DNA from: Pseudoduganella sp.
GTDB taxonomy: Bacteria; Pseudomonadota; Gammaproteobacteria; Burkholderiales; Burkholderiaceae_D
Reading direction: 5' to 3'
Assembly: GCA_021323265.1 (NCBI GenBank)
Contig: JAJTCO010000033.1
Coordinates: 23,930-87,929, forward strand
Length of the DNA stretch: 64,000 nt
In this document: piece after piece, positions 10,342 through 20,174 of the stretch
Layout of the letters: each line of letters begins with the position of its first letter
Position numbering within the stretch: position 1 is the first letter of the stretch
Position numbers and translations under genes: made by a program
Notes under the pieces: generated by a model
Seen by the model: only the letters and a program-made list of their open reading frames with translations
Database searches by the model: none
What the model was told of the DNA's origin: nothing

Positions 10342-11448
10342 TCAGGCAGCGGCGCGCAGCGGGGCAGGTTGCCGTTTCGGCATGCGCCGCGCCAGCTTCA
10401 TGGCGGGGTGCTCCACGCAGTGCCAGCTGAAGACGGCGCAGGCCAGGGTCAGGGCCAGGCCGGCAGCCAGCAGGCGCAGGGCGCCGGCGTTGGGCATGAG
10501 CTGCGCCAGCATCAGCATCACCGGCCAGTGGTAGATGTAGATGCCGTAGGAATAGTCGTGTTTCTGGATGTGGCCGAGCCAGCCGGGCAGGCGCATGCTG
10601 CCCAGCCACAGCGCCAGGGCGCAGGCAAACAGCAGCACGCCCACCAGCGAGAATCCGCTCGGCGTGAGGGCCGCGTTGCGCGTCCAGTTCAGCGCCAGCA
10701 GGAGGCCGGTGGCCAGCACCAGGCCCAGGCCGAAGCGCAGGTGGCGCGCCAGCGTCTGCAGCACGATGCCGCCCAGGAACAGGGTCCAGAACGTGGTTTC
10801 CCAGACGTAGCCCGAGAGCAGGGTAGGGAAGGCGTGCGCTGCCAGGATCAGCACCAGCGACGTCACCAGCAGCCAGACGCGCATGGGCGCCACGGCGGCC
10901 AGGCCGAGCAGGGCCAGCACCACGTACATGCGCGCTTCCCAGTACAGCGTCCAGAGCGAGCCGTTCAGCGGACGGCCGTCGAGCACGCCGGGAATGGCCA
11001 GCACGGCCGGCGGGTCGAGGTAGCGCAGCCCGTGCAGGGTGGCATTGCTGAAGATGTAGTGCCAGGCGTCCGCGCTGAACAGCCCCGCGAAGCCCTGCGG
11101 CGAAAAGAAGGTCACGGCCACGCTCGTGGTCAGCAGCAGGCAAGCCAGCAGGCCGGGCACGATGCGCGTGACGCGCCGCACGGCAAAGCGCAGCAGGTGC
11201 GGGTCGCGCAGCCAGCTGTGCGACACGAACAGGCCCGACACCAGGAAGAACACGCCCACCGCCACCATGCCCAGGTCGGTCACCGGCGCCAGCCAGGCGG
11301 TCAGCGGATCTTGCGCGCCCGGCGTGCGCCCGTTGAGCTGCCAGGCGTGGTACACCACCACCAGCAGGGCCGCCAGCAGGCGCACCAGGTTGAAACCATT
11401 GTCGTGCGAGGAGGTGGCGCTGGCCAGCGCGCGCGGGTTACGCCCCAT
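10342..11448 (-). CDS. Acyltransferase 3 family (OafA/YrhL-like) membrane protein
   Basis: NGFNLVRLLAALLVVVYHAWQLNG followed by multiple TM helices and YSYGIYIYHWPVM. Confidence 0.88.
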   Translation of the reverse strand: MGRNPRALASATSSHDNGFNLVRLLAALLVVVYHAWQLNGRTPGAQDPLTAWLAPVTDLGMVAVGVFFLVSGLFVSHSWLRDPHLLRFAVRRVTRIVPGLLACLLLTTSVAVTFFSPQGFAGLFSADAWHYIFSNATLHGLRYLDPPAVLAIPGVLDGRPLNGSLWTLYWEARMYVVLALLGLAAVAPMRVWLLVTSLVLILAAHAFPTLLSGYVWETTFWTLFLGGIVLQTLARHLRFGLGLVLATGLLLALNWTRNAALTPSGFSLVGVLLFACALALWLGSMRLPGWLGHIQKHDYSYGIYIYHWPVMLMLAQLMPNAGALRLLAAGLALTLACAVFSWHCVEHPAMKLARRMPKRQPAPLRAAA

Positions 11449-12208
11449 CGCCGGGCTCCGGAGCGCCGGGCGCGCCAAAGATGCTGCGGTAGGCGGCGTA
11501 CACCGAGCATTGCACCACCATCACGATCACCATCAGCAGCGATTGCGTCAGCGCCATGCCCAGCGCGCTCTTGCCCACCAGCAGCAGGATCACGTACACG
11601 GCAAACATCACGATCATCATCCAGCACAGGAAGTAGACGATGAAGGCGGCCAGGGCACGCCAGACGGCGAAGAAGCTGTAGAACAGGGCCTTGCCCACGC
11701 CCATGCGCTGCCAATGGATCAGCGGCGCGGCAAACAGCATGGCCATGCTGATGGGCAGGGAGAGCAGGAACACCACCAGCATGGCGCTGCCGGCGCCGGC
11801 CGGTGGCTGGGCCGTTTCCGGCTTGAGCTGCTGCTCGGCCAGCTGCACCATGGCGTCGCCGCCCACCATGGCGCCAAAGAGCAGGGCCAGCAGGGACAGC
11901 ATGAGCACGAACAGGGCGCCCAGGCCGACCAGGCGCGGGAAGGTGGGCTTGGCGAAAATCGGTTTCAGGATTTCCGGCGTCAGGCGCTGCCCGCTGTCGG
12001 CCAGCGCGCACGCCTGCAGGAAGACGGCGGTGGAGACCGGCGCCAGCACCATCGGCAGCCATTGGCCCAGCAGGGGAATGATGCCCAGCACGACACTGAC
12101 CAGCAGGTAGGCCAGCATCAGCAGCATCAGCCCGCCGGGCTGCTTGCGGAAGATGACGAAGCCTTCACGAATCCAGGCCGGGCCTGCGCTGGCGGGTATC
12201 TTGCTCAT
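11438..12208 (-). CDS. BPSS1780 family multi-pass membrane protein
   Basis: [49 protein letters not shown]...; hydrophobic multi-TM; adjacent to thrB. Confidence 0.75.
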   Translation of the reverse strand: MSKIPASAGPAWIREGFVIFRKQPGGLMLLMLAYLLVSVVLGIIPLLGQWLPMVLAPVSTAVFLQACALADSGQRLTPEILKPIFAKPTFPRLVGLGALFVLMLSLLALLFGAMVGGDAMVQLAEQQLKPETAQPPAGAGSAMLVVFLLSLPISMAMLFAAPLIHWQRMGVGKALFYSFFAVWRALAAFIVYFLCWMMIVMFAVYVILLLVGKSALGMALTQSLLMVIVMVVQCSVYAAYRSIFGAPGAPEPGDGA

Positions 12209-13164
12209 TAGTACAACTCCGGTGCCGGGACGGCAATGCGCTCGCGCAGGATGCGCTCGAAATGGGTGGGGTCGTGCGGCGTCAGCAGCTCGGCGGCGCG
12301 CGGCAGGTGCAGGTCGTACAGGCGCGACAGCCAGAAGCGCAGCGCGCCGGCGCGCAGCAGGGCCGGCCACAGCGCGTGTTCGGTGGCCGTGAAGGGGCGC
12401 ACGGCATGGTAGGCGTCCAGCATGGCGCGCACGCGGGCCGTGTCGAGGCGGCCGCTGGCCAGCTCGATACACCAGTCGTTGACCGTCACCGCCACGTCGA
12501 ACAGCCAGCTGTCGCAGCCGGCGAAATAGAAATCGAAGAAGCCGGTCAGGCGTTCCCCGTCGAACATCACGTTGTCGCGGAACAGGTCGGCATGCACCGG
12601 GCCGCGCTGCAGCGCGTGGTAGTCGGGCGACGCGTGCAGCGCTTCCTGGAACTTCATTTCGTCATGCAGCAGGTGGGCCTGCTCCAGCGCCAGGTGCGGC
12701 AGCACGGCGGCGGTGGCTTCGCGCCACCACGGCAAGGCGCGCAGGTTGGGCTGCGCCAGCGCAAAGTCCTGGCCGGCCAGGTGCATGCGCGCCAGCATGG
12801 CGCCCACGGCGGCGCAATGCACGGGCTGCGGCGCCATCTGCGGCTTGCCGTCCAGCTTGGAGACGATGGCGGCCGGTTTGCCGTGCAGCGGCACGCACAG
12901 CGCGCCCTGGTCGTTGGCCACCGGCGCCGGCACCAGCACGGCGCGCTCGGCCAGGTGGCGCATCAGCTGCAGGTAGAAGGGGAGTTGCGTAAACGTCAGG
13001 TTTTCGAAAATCGTGAGCACGTACTCGCCGCGCTCCGTGCTGAGGAAGAAGTTGCTGTTTTCGATGCCGGATGCGATGCCTTTCAGCGCGACGGCTTTGC
13101 CAAGCGGGAACTGCGTCATCCAGTGGCCGACATCTTCCAGAGTGACCGGGGTAAATACTGCCAT
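12208..13164 (-). CDS. thrB: Homoserine kinase (APH-fold type)
   Basis: [83 protein letters not shown]. Confidence 0.93.
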   Translation of the reverse strand: MAVFTPVTLEDVGHWMTQFPLGKAVALKGIASGIENSNFFLSTERGEYVLTIFENLTFTQLPFYLQLMRHLAERAVLVPAPVANDQGALCVPLHGKPAAIVSKLDGKPQMAPQPVHCAAVGAMLARMHLAGQDFALAQPNLRALPWWREATAAVLPHLALEQAHLLHDEMKFQEALHASPDYHALQRGPVHADLFRDNVMFDGERLTGFFDFYFAGCDSWLFDVAVTVNDWCIELASGRLDTARVRAMLDAYHAVRPFTATEHALWPALLRAGALRFWLSRLYDLHLPRAAELLTPHDPTHFERILRERIAVPAPELY

Positions 13165-13213
13165 GAGAAACCAGGTTAAGTGTTCGTATGAAGGCGCGCG
13201 CGGAAACTGCCGC

Positions 13214-13528
13214 TTACTTGGTGGCAGGCGCGGCCGGCTGGGCTGGCGGCGGAGGCGGCGGGCCGTCTTCCTTGTCCGCTTCCTCGGCCGAGCGTTTCTT
13301 TTTCTTGGCGAGGAGGTCGAACTCCAGCACGGTCCACTGCGGGCCACGGTTGGCCGAACCGGCGGCGTCGCCGGGCAGTGCGCTGCCAGCCGGGGTATTC
13401 GGCTTGACGGTATACGTGCTCTTGCCGCTCTTGACCTTGGCTTCGGTCACGCGGCCAAAGAGGGAGGGCAAGCCAGGAAGTTGAGGCGCGCATGATGGGG
13501 TTTCGTTAAGTTTTATCGGTTTATCCAT
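13214..13528 (-). CDS. Conserved hypothetical protein
   Basis: ORF starting [44 protein letters not shown]; lies between thrB and polA. Confidence 0.65.
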   Translation of the reverse strand: MDKPIKLNETPSCAPQLPGLPSLFGRVTEAKVKSGKSTYTVKPNTPAGSALPGDAAGSANRGPQWTVLEFDLLAKKKKRSAEEADKEDGPPPPPPAQPAAPATK

Positions 13529-13604
13529 TGTATCAAAAGCCCCCCTATCCGGCTGCAAAACTCTGCGATAATGGAATATTGAGTTTTACACCACGCTCCC
13601 CGCT

Positions 13605-16328
13605 ATGCAAAAGACCCTGTTGCTGGTCGATGGTTCCAGCTACCTGTACCGTGCCTTCCATGCCTTGCCCGACCTGCGCAGCGCCGAAGGCTATCCGACC
13701 GGCGCCATGCACGGCATGGTCAACATGCTGCGCCGCCTGCGCGCCGACTATCCGGCGGCCTACATTGCCTGCGTGTTCGATGCCAAGGGCAAGACTTTCC
13801 GGGACGACATGTATCCCGAGTACAAGGCCACGCGCGCGTCCATGCCGGACGACCTGCGCCTGCAGATCGAGCCGATCCACGAGGCGGTGCGCGCCATGGG
13901 CTGGCCGATCCTGATGGTGGAGGGGGTGGAAGCGGACGACGTGATCGGCACGCTGTCGGTGCAGGCCGAACAGGCCGGCATGGACGTGGTGATTTCCACT
14001 GGCGACAAGGATCTGGCGCAGCTGGTGACGCCGCACGTCACCCTGATCAACACCATGACCAACGAGAAGCTGGACGAGGCGGGCGTGCTGGCCAAGTTCG
14101 GCGTGCCGCCCAACCGCATCATCGATTACCTGACCCTGATCGGGGACACCGTCGACAACGTGCCGGGCAAATGGCTGCAGGAATACGACAGCCTGGCCGG
14201 CATCATGGCCAACGCCGACAAGATCGGCGGCGTGGTGGGCGGCAACCTGCGCGCCGCGCTGGACTGGCTGCCCAAGGGACGCGAGCTGATCACCGTCAAG
14301 TGCGACTGCGACCTGTCGGCGCACATGATGTCGATTTCCGAATCGCTGGGCGCGAAGGACGAGGACCGCGAACTGCTGCTGGCCTTCTTCACCAAGTACG
14401 GCTTCAAGACCCTGCTGCGCGAACTGCCCGCCCTGACGCCGGCGGCACCCGCGCCGGGCACGGCCGGCGCCGCCGCGCCGGCGCCGGGCGCAACGGCCGA
14501 CCTGTTCGCCGCGCCGCCTGCCACCATCAATTACGAGACCGTGCTGACCGAGGAACAGCTCGCGGCCTGGATCGCGCGCATCGACGCGGCCGTGCTGACC
14601 GCACTCGACACGGAAACCACGTCGCTGGAACCGATGCTGGCGCAGATGGTCGGCATCTCCCTGTCCACCGAACCGGGCGTGGCCTGCTATATCCCGCTGG
14701 CACACCGCTACCCGGACGCGCCGCACCAGCTGCAGCGCGACTGGGTGCTGTCGAAGCTCAAGCCGTGGCTGGAAGACGCGAGCAAGCCCAAGCTGGGCCA
14801 GAACCTGAAGTACGACGCCCACGTCTTCGCCAACCATGGCGTGACGCTGCGCGGCATCGTGCATGACACGCTGCTGCAGTCGTACGTGTTCGAGTCGCAC
14901 CGCACGCACGACATGGACAGCCTGGCGCTGCGCCACCTGAACCACAAGACCATCGCCTACGAGGAAGTGTGCGGCAAGGGCGCCAGCCAGATCGGCTTCG
15001 ACCAGGTCGAGATCGGCCGCGCCACCGCGTACGCGGCGGAAGACGCCGACATCACGCTGCGCCTGCACCTGGCCATGCACGGCCAGGTCTCCGGCGACGA
15101 AGGCCTGACCCGCATCTACAGCACGATCGAGCTGCCCACGGCCGTCGTGCTGCAGAAGATCGAGCGCAACGGCGTGCTGATCGACGCCGCCCTGCTGGCC
15201 ACGCAGTCCAGTGAGCTGGGCGCGCGCATCCTGGAACTGGAGCAGAAGGCGTACGAGCTGGCCGGCCAGCCGTTCAACCTCGGCTCGCCCAAGCAGATCG
15301 GCGAAATCTTCTTCACCAAGCTGGCACTGCCGATCGTGAAGAAGACCCCAAGCGGCGCGCCATCGACCGACGAGGAAGTGCTGCAAAAGCTGGCCGAAGA
15401 CTATCCGCTGCCCAAGGTGCTGCTCGAGTACCGCGGCATGGCCAAGCTCAAGTCGACTTATACCGACAAGCTGCCCAAGATGATCAACCCCGCCACCGGC
15501 CGCGTGCACACCAATTACGCGCAAGCGGTGGCGATCACCGGCCGCCTGGCGTCGAACGACCCGAACCTGCAGAACATCCCCGTGCGCACCGCCGAAGGGC
15601 GCCGTATCCGCGAAGCCTTCGTCGCGCCGCCCGGCTCGCACATCGTGTCGGCCGACTACTCGCAGATCGAGCTGCGCATCATGGCGCACATTTCGGGCGA
15701 TGAAGCGATGCTGCGCGCCTTCGCGGAAGGGGAGGACATCCACCGCGCCACCGCCGCCGAGATCTTCGGCGTTCCGCCGGCCGAGGTGCAGCCGGAGCAG
15801 CGCCGCTACGCCAAGGTGATCAACTTCGGCCTGATCTACGGCATGAGCGCCTTCGGCCTGGCGGCCAACCTCGGCATCGACCGCACCGCCGCGCAGAACT
15901 ACATCGACCGTTACTTTGCCCGCTTCTCCGGCGTCAAGCGCTACATGGACGAAACGCGCGCGGAAGCCAAGGCGCGCGGCTATGTGCAGACCGTGTTCGG
16001 CCGCCGCCTGTGGCTGCCGGAGATCAATTCCCCGAACGGCCCGCGCCGCCAGGGCGCCGAGCGCGCCGCCATCAATGCCCCGATGCAGGGCACGGCGGCC
16101 GACCTGATCAAGCTGGCCATGATCGCGGTGCAGGACTGGATCGAGCGCGAAGGCCTGGCATCCAAGATGATCATGCAGGTGCACGACGAGCTGGTGCTGG
16201 AAGTGCCCGATGCCGAGCTGGCGCTGGTGCAGGACATGCTGCCCAAGCTGATGGCCAGCGTGGCCCAGTTGAAGGTGCCGCTGGTGGCCGAGGTGGGCGT
16301 GGGCTGCAACTGGGAAGAAGCGCACTGA
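13605..16328 (+). CDS. polA: DNA polymerase I
   Basis: N-terminal 5'-3' exonuclease (LLLVDGSSYLYRAFHALPDLR), 3'-5' exonuclease (ALDTETTSLEPMLAQMVGIS), polymerase motifs (SADYSQIELRIMAHISGD; RRYAKVINFGLIYGMSAFGL; MQVHDELVLEVP). Confidence 0.98.
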   Translation: MQKTLLLVDGSSYLYRAFHALPDLRSAEGYPTGAMHGMVNMLRRLRADYPAAYIACVFDAKGKTFRDDMYPEYKATRASMPDDLRLQIEPIHEAVRAMGWPILMVEGVEADDVIGTLSVQAEQAGMDVVISTGDKDLAQLVTPHVTLINTMTNEKLDEAGVLAKFGVPPNRIIDYLTLIGDTVDNVPGKWLQEYDSLAGIMANADKIGGVVGGNLRAALDWLPKGRELITVKCDCDLSAHMMSISESLGAKDEDRELLLAFFTKYGFKTLLRELPALTPAAPAPGTAGAAAPAPGATADLFAAPPATINYETVLTEEQLAAWIARIDAAVLTALDTETTSLEPMLAQMVGISLSTEPGVACYIPLAHRYPDAPHQLQRDWVLSKLKPWLEDASKPKLGQNLKYDAHVFANHGVTLRGIVHDTLLQSYVFESHRTHDMDSLALRHLNHKTIAYEEVCGKGASQIGFDQVEIGRATAYAAEDADITLRLHLAMHGQVSGDEGLTRIYSTIELPTAVVLQKIERNGVLIDAALLATQSSELGARILELEQKAYELAGQPFNLGSPKQIGEIFFTKLALPIVKKTPSGAPSTDEEVLQKLAEDYPLPKVLLEYRGMAKLKSTYTDKLPKMINPATGRVHTNYAQAVAITGRLASNDPNLQNIPVRTAEGRRIREAFVAPPGSHIVSADYSQIELRIMAHISGDEAMLRAFAEGEDIHRATAAEIFGVPPAEVQPEQRRYAKVINFGLIYGMSAFGLAANLGIDRTAAQNYIDRYFARFSGVKRYMDETRAEAKARGYVQTVFGRRLWLPEINSPNGPRRQGAERAAINAPMQGTAADLIKLAMIAVQDWIEREGLASKMIMQVHDELVLEVPDAELALVQDMLPKLMASVAQLKVPLVAEVGVGCNWEEAH

Positions 16329-16395
16329 TACGCAAGGCGGCGTTGTGCCTTGCGACGCTGCGCGCCAACGCTATTGGCAAGTAAGCGCGAGCCTT

Positions 16396-17301
16396 TTATG
16401 CGAGGGGGGCATTCCTGATGTGGTCGATGAAAGCTCGCAAGGGTGGCGGAACGAGGCGGCGACCTGGGTAGTAGAGGAACGGGCCGGAAAAGGATTGCCA
16501 CCATGGTTGCAGCACGGCTTCCAGTACGCCGCTTTCCAGATGCTCGCGCAGCCAGTCTTCGAACAAGTAGACGATGCCGCTTCCTGCCCTCGCCGCAACC
16601 ACCAGTAAATCGGCTGCGCCGGAATGCTCGACCAGTAACGGCCCGTCGGGATCCACCTTCACCGTTTCTTCGTTGCGTTTGAATTCCCATGGCTGCGCAG
16701 CGCGGCCGCCAAAGCGCAGGCGCAGGCACGCATGCTGGAGCAACTGGCTTGGATGTTCGGGACGGCCGCGTTTGTCGAGGTAGGAAGGCGCAGCAGCGGC
16801 AGCGAAACGCTGTACGCGCGGCCCGATGGGCACCGCAATCATGTCCTGTTCGAGGCGCTCGTCATAGCGGATGCCGGCATCGCAGCCCGCAGCCAGTACA
16901 TCGACCAGGTTTTCATTCGCGATAATCTCCAGCCGTATTTCAGGGTAGGCAGCCAGGAAAGCCGGTACGATGGTCGGCAGCACCAGTCTTGCCGCGCTGA
17001 CCGGTACGTTCAACTTCAATGTGCCGGCGGGGCGATTGCGAAATTCGTTCACTTCTTCGACCGCAGCTTCGACCTCGGTCAGCGCTGGGGTGAGGCGCGT
17101 CAGCAAGCGCCTACCCGCTTCAGTAGGAGCAACGCTGCGGGTGGTGCGGTTCAGCAGGCGCACGCCCAGCTGTGCCTCCAAGCGGCGGACGGCCTCGCTC
17201 AGGCCGGAAGCGCTGACACCTGTCGAGCGCGCGCCGTCACGAAAGCCGTTGGCGCGCGCAACGGCGATGAAAGCATTCAGGTCGGCAAGGTCAACTTTCA
17301 T
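16396..17301 (-). CDS. LysR family transcriptional regulator
   Basis: MKVDLADLNAFIAVARANGFRDGARSTGVSASGLSEAVRRLEAQLGVRLLNRTTRSVAPTEAGRRLL; divergent from aldo/keto reductase. Confidence 0.93.
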   Translation of the reverse strand: MKVDLADLNAFIAVARANGFRDGARSTGVSASGLSEAVRRLEAQLGVRLLNRTTRSVAPTEAGRRLLTRLTPALTEVEAAVEEVNEFRNRPAGTLKLNVPVSAARLVLPTIVPAFLAAYPEIRLEIIANENLVDVLAAGCDAGIRYDERLEQDMIAVPIGPRVQRFAAAAAPSYLDKRGRPEHPSQLLQHACLRLRFGGRAAQPWEFKRNEETVKVDPDGPLLVEHSGAADLLVVAARAGSGIVYLFEDWLREHLESGVLEAVLQPWWQSFSGPFLYYPGRRLVPPPLRAFIDHIRNAPLA

Positions 17302-17397
17302 TGTGCAGATTTTCGTACAGGCTGTGTTGATTATAGCGACTTATCGAACGGAGCGTCCTTGCCTACACTGGCTTCCTCATTCCAGAGGAGTTCTAGC

Positions 17398-18258
17398 ATG
17401 TCTAAGCAAGCAAATACTTATCGTCTCGGCGACCTGACCGTCAACCGCATGGGTTATGGCGCCATGCGACTTTCAGGACCGCATGTCTTTGGTCCGCCTG
17501 CCGATCGCGCGGCGGCGCTATCAGTTCTGCGAACCGCGGTCGAAGCCGGCATAAACCATATCGATACCAGCGATTTCTATGGCCCGCATGTCACCAACCA
17601 GCTGATCCGCGAAGCGTTGTTTCCCTATCGCGACGATCTGGTCATCGCCACCAAGGTCGGTGCCCGCCGTGGCGCCGACGCATCCTGGCTGCCGGCTTCA
17701 TCGCCAGCCGAGCTGGAGCAGGCAGTGCATGACAACCTGCGCAACTTGGCGCTTGAAAGGTTGGATGTGGTGAATCTGCGGATGATGATCGATCCCATGC
17801 ACCCGGCCGAGGGCTCGATCGAAGAGCCGCTCACGGCACTGGCTGAGTTGCAGAGCAAGGGCCTGATTCGCCATATCGGCCTGAGTAACGTGACTTATGC
17901 GCAAGTAGTGGAAGGCCGGCGCCTGTGCCACGTCGCATGTGTGCAAAACCACTACAATCTGGCGCATCGGACTGACGACCAGCTCGTCGATGAGCTGGCC
18001 CGCGAGGGGATTGCCTATGTCCCGTTCTTTCCGCTGGGCGGTTTTTCTCCCCTACAGTCCCAGATCTTGACTGATGTGGCCAAGCGCCTGGAGACCTCAC
18101 CAAACCAGGTGGCGTTGGCTTGGCTCCTGCATCGGGCGCCGAACATTCTCGTCATTCCAGGGACCACCTCGGTCACTCACCTCAAGGAAAACCTTGCTGC
18201 GCAGGCGCTCTCGCTGCCTGACGACGTGTTGACAGCGCTGGAGGGGATGGCGCGCTAG
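17398..18258 (+). CDS. Aldo/keto reductase
   Basis: LGDLTVNRMGYGAMRLSGPHVFGPP...INHIDTSDFYGPH...LVIATKVG...VIPGTTSVTHLKENLAA. Confidence 0.93.
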   Translation: MSKQANTYRLGDLTVNRMGYGAMRLSGPHVFGPPADRAAALSVLRTAVEAGINHIDTSDFYGPHVTNQLIREALFPYRDDLVIATKVGARRGADASWLPASSPAELEQAVHDNLRNLALERLDVVNLRMMIDPMHPAEGSIEEPLTALAELQSKGLIRHIGLSNVTYAQVVEGRRLCHVACVQNHYNLAHRTDDQLVDELAREGIAYVPFFPLGGFSPLQSQILTDVAKRLETSPNQVALAWLLHRAPNILVIPGTTSVTHLKENLAAQALSLPDDVLTALEGMAR

Positions 18259-18289
18259 TACTGCCCACCTCATATACGAGAGTCGGTTG

Positions 18290-18325
18290 GCCAAAATTTG
18301 TCAGATCGAACTGACCAATTTTGGC
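18290..18325. repeat. 15-bp inverted repeat (14/15 match), 6-nt loop
   Basis: GCCAAAATTTGTCAG-ATCGAA-CTGACCAATTTTGGC; right arm reverse complement is GCCAAAATTGGTCAG. Confidence 0.85.
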
Positions 18326-18401
18326 AGTTCAGCGGACAATCTGTGTCATAGCTAGCTGCTACAATTGCCCTCCTACCAACACGCGATGGAGGATGCAAGG
18401 C

Positions 18402-19277
18402 ATGAAGGATTTGCACAATGACGGCCAAGCACTGATTGGCCAGGCGGAAGGCATCGACCGCCGCGACTTCATCAAGGCAGCCCTGGGCACGGGCTTTGCC
18501 GCCGCCGTGCTGCCGGTGCAGGCGCAGACCGTGATCACCACCGACACGGCAGGCCTGACTGCCGGCACCATCCATATCAAGGTCGACGGCCAGACCGTGC
18601 CGGTCTACCGCGCACACCCGGAAGGCAAGGTCGGTCTGCCCGTCATTCTCGTCATTTCCGAGATCTTTGGCGTGCACGAGCACATTGCCGACGTTGCGCG
18701 CCGCTTCGCCAAGGCCGGATACCTGGCGCTGGCGCCGGACCTGTTCGTGCGCCAGGGCGACCCGGCGCGCGAGAAGACCGTGGCCGACCTGATGAAAAAC
18801 ATCATCAGCAGCACCCCCGACGAGCAAGTCATGCGCGACCTGGATGGCGTACTGGAGTGGGCACGCACTTACGGTGCGGACACCGCCCGCCTTGGGATAA
18901 CCGGCTTTTGCTATGGCGGCCGCATCACCTGGCTGTACAGCGCGCACAACCCGAAGGTCAAGGCTGGCGTGGCCTGGTATGGGCGCCTGGTGGGCGACCG
19001 CACTGCGGCCTGGCCGCAGCTGCCGATCGATGTCGCCGCCAGCCTGAAGGCCCCGGTACTGGGCTTATACGGCGGCAAGGACCAGGGCATCCCGCTCGAC
19101 ACGGTGGAGCAGATGCGCGCCGCCCTGTCCCAGGCCGGCAGCAAGTCGCAGATCCACGTCTATCCCGACGCCCCCCATGGCTTTTACGCCGACTACCGCC
19201 CCAGCTACCGCGCCGACGTGGCGCAGGATGGCTGGCAGCGCGCGCTGGCCTGGTTCAAGACCCACGGCGTCGCCTGA
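18402..19277 (+). CDS. Dienelactone hydrolase family protein with Tat-type signal
   Basis: DRRDFIKAALGTGFAAAVLPVQA signal; VILVISEIFGVHEHIADVARRFAKAGYLALAPDLF; ITGFCYGGRITW; GGAGG RBS 9 nt upstream of ATG. Confidence 0.88.
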   Translation: MKDLHNDGQALIGQAEGIDRRDFIKAALGTGFAAAVLPVQAQTVITTDTAGLTAGTIHIKVDGQTVPVYRAHPEGKVGLPVILVISEIFGVHEHIADVARRFAKAGYLALAPDLFVRQGDPAREKTVADLMKNIISSTPDEQVMRDLDGVLEWARTYGADTARLGITGFCYGGRITWLYSAHNPKVKAGVAWYGRLVGDRTAAWPQLPIDVAASLKAPVLGLYGGKDQGIPLDTVEQMRAALSQAGSKSQIHVYPDAPHGFYADYRPSYRADVAQDGWQRALAWFKTHGVA

Positions 19278-19336
19278 AGTTAGCGAAATTTGCTGCTGGG
19301 CGGTAAAATGCCCGGTTTGCATGCAAAGGAAGTACC

Positions 19337-20122
19337 ATCGATCCCGTTCTCACCTCCATCCTGCTGGCCACCACGATTGCCGGCGTAGCCAGCATTTCGG
19401 CTGCGGCGGTGTTTTCGTTCGCCTTGCTGTCGAAGGTGGTGGAGAAGATGGTCAGTTTGTCGGTCGGTATCATGCTGTCGACCTCGTTGCTGCACGCGCT
19501 GCCGGAGGCCTTCGAGTCGGGCACCGATCCGCGCCACCTGTTCGGCACCCTGCTGGCGGGCTTGCTGGCCTTCTTCCTGCTTGAGAAACTGGCCATCCTG
19601 CGCCATTCGCATCACCACGAGCATGACGGCCACCATCACCACCATGGCCATGACAAGGCCGAGGCGGGCCGCGCCGGCTGGATGATCCTGCTGGGCGACG
19701 GCATGCACAATTTCACCGACGGCATCCTGATTGCGGCGGCGTTCCTGGCCAATCCGCAACTGGGCATCGTCACCGGCGTGGCCATCATCGCCCATGAAAT
19801 TCCACAGGAAATCGGCGATTTCATCGTGCTGCTCAATGCCGGTTTCTCGCGCACGCGCGCCTATGTGTATAACCTGCTGTGCAGCCTCTTGGCCGTGGCC
19901 GGCGGCTTGCTCGGCTATTACACGCTTGACAAGGCCACCAACCTGATCCCGTATGTGCTGGTGTTCGCGTCCTCCGGCTTCATCTACATCGCCGTCAGCG
20001 ATTTGATGCCGCAAATGCAGCGCCGCGCCACCATGCGCGAAACCATTCCGCAAGTGCTCTTGATCGCCCTGGGTGTTGCAATTGTGCTATTCCTGACCGC
20101 TACCGCGCACGATACGCACTAA
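19337..20122 (+). CDS. ZIP family metal transporter (start codon uncertain; possible non-canonical ATC start)
   Basis: IDPVLTSILLATTIAGVASISAAAVFSFALLSKVVEKMVSLSVGIMLSTSLLHALPEAF...; His-rich HHHEHDGHHHHHGHD loop; GDGMHNFTDGILIAAAF; HEIPQEIGDFIVLL. Confidence 0.85.
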   Translation: MDPVLTSILLATTIAGVASISAAAVFSFALLSKVVEKMVSLSVGIMLSTSLLHALPEAFESGTDPRHLFGTLLAGLLAFFLLEKLAILRHSHHHEHDGHHHHHGHDKAEAGRAGWMILLGDGMHNFTDGILIAAAFLANPQLGIVTGVAIIAHEIPQEIGDFIVLLNAGFSRTRAYVYNLLCSLLAVAGGLLGYYTLDKATNLIPYVLVFASSGFIYIAVSDLMPQMQRRATMRETIPQVLLIALGVAIVLFLTATAHDTH

Positions 20123-20174
20123 TTAGTTTCCGTCTGGCATCATTTTTGCTACGCTAGGGGAATAGGAGACCCCG

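Noticed and set aside
8139-10430. 763-aa plus-strand ORF over uvrD
   Set aside because: Antisense to an unambiguous UvrD helicase.
13545-16325. 926-aa minus-strand ORF over polA
   Set aside because: Mirror frame of polA; no recognisable motifs.
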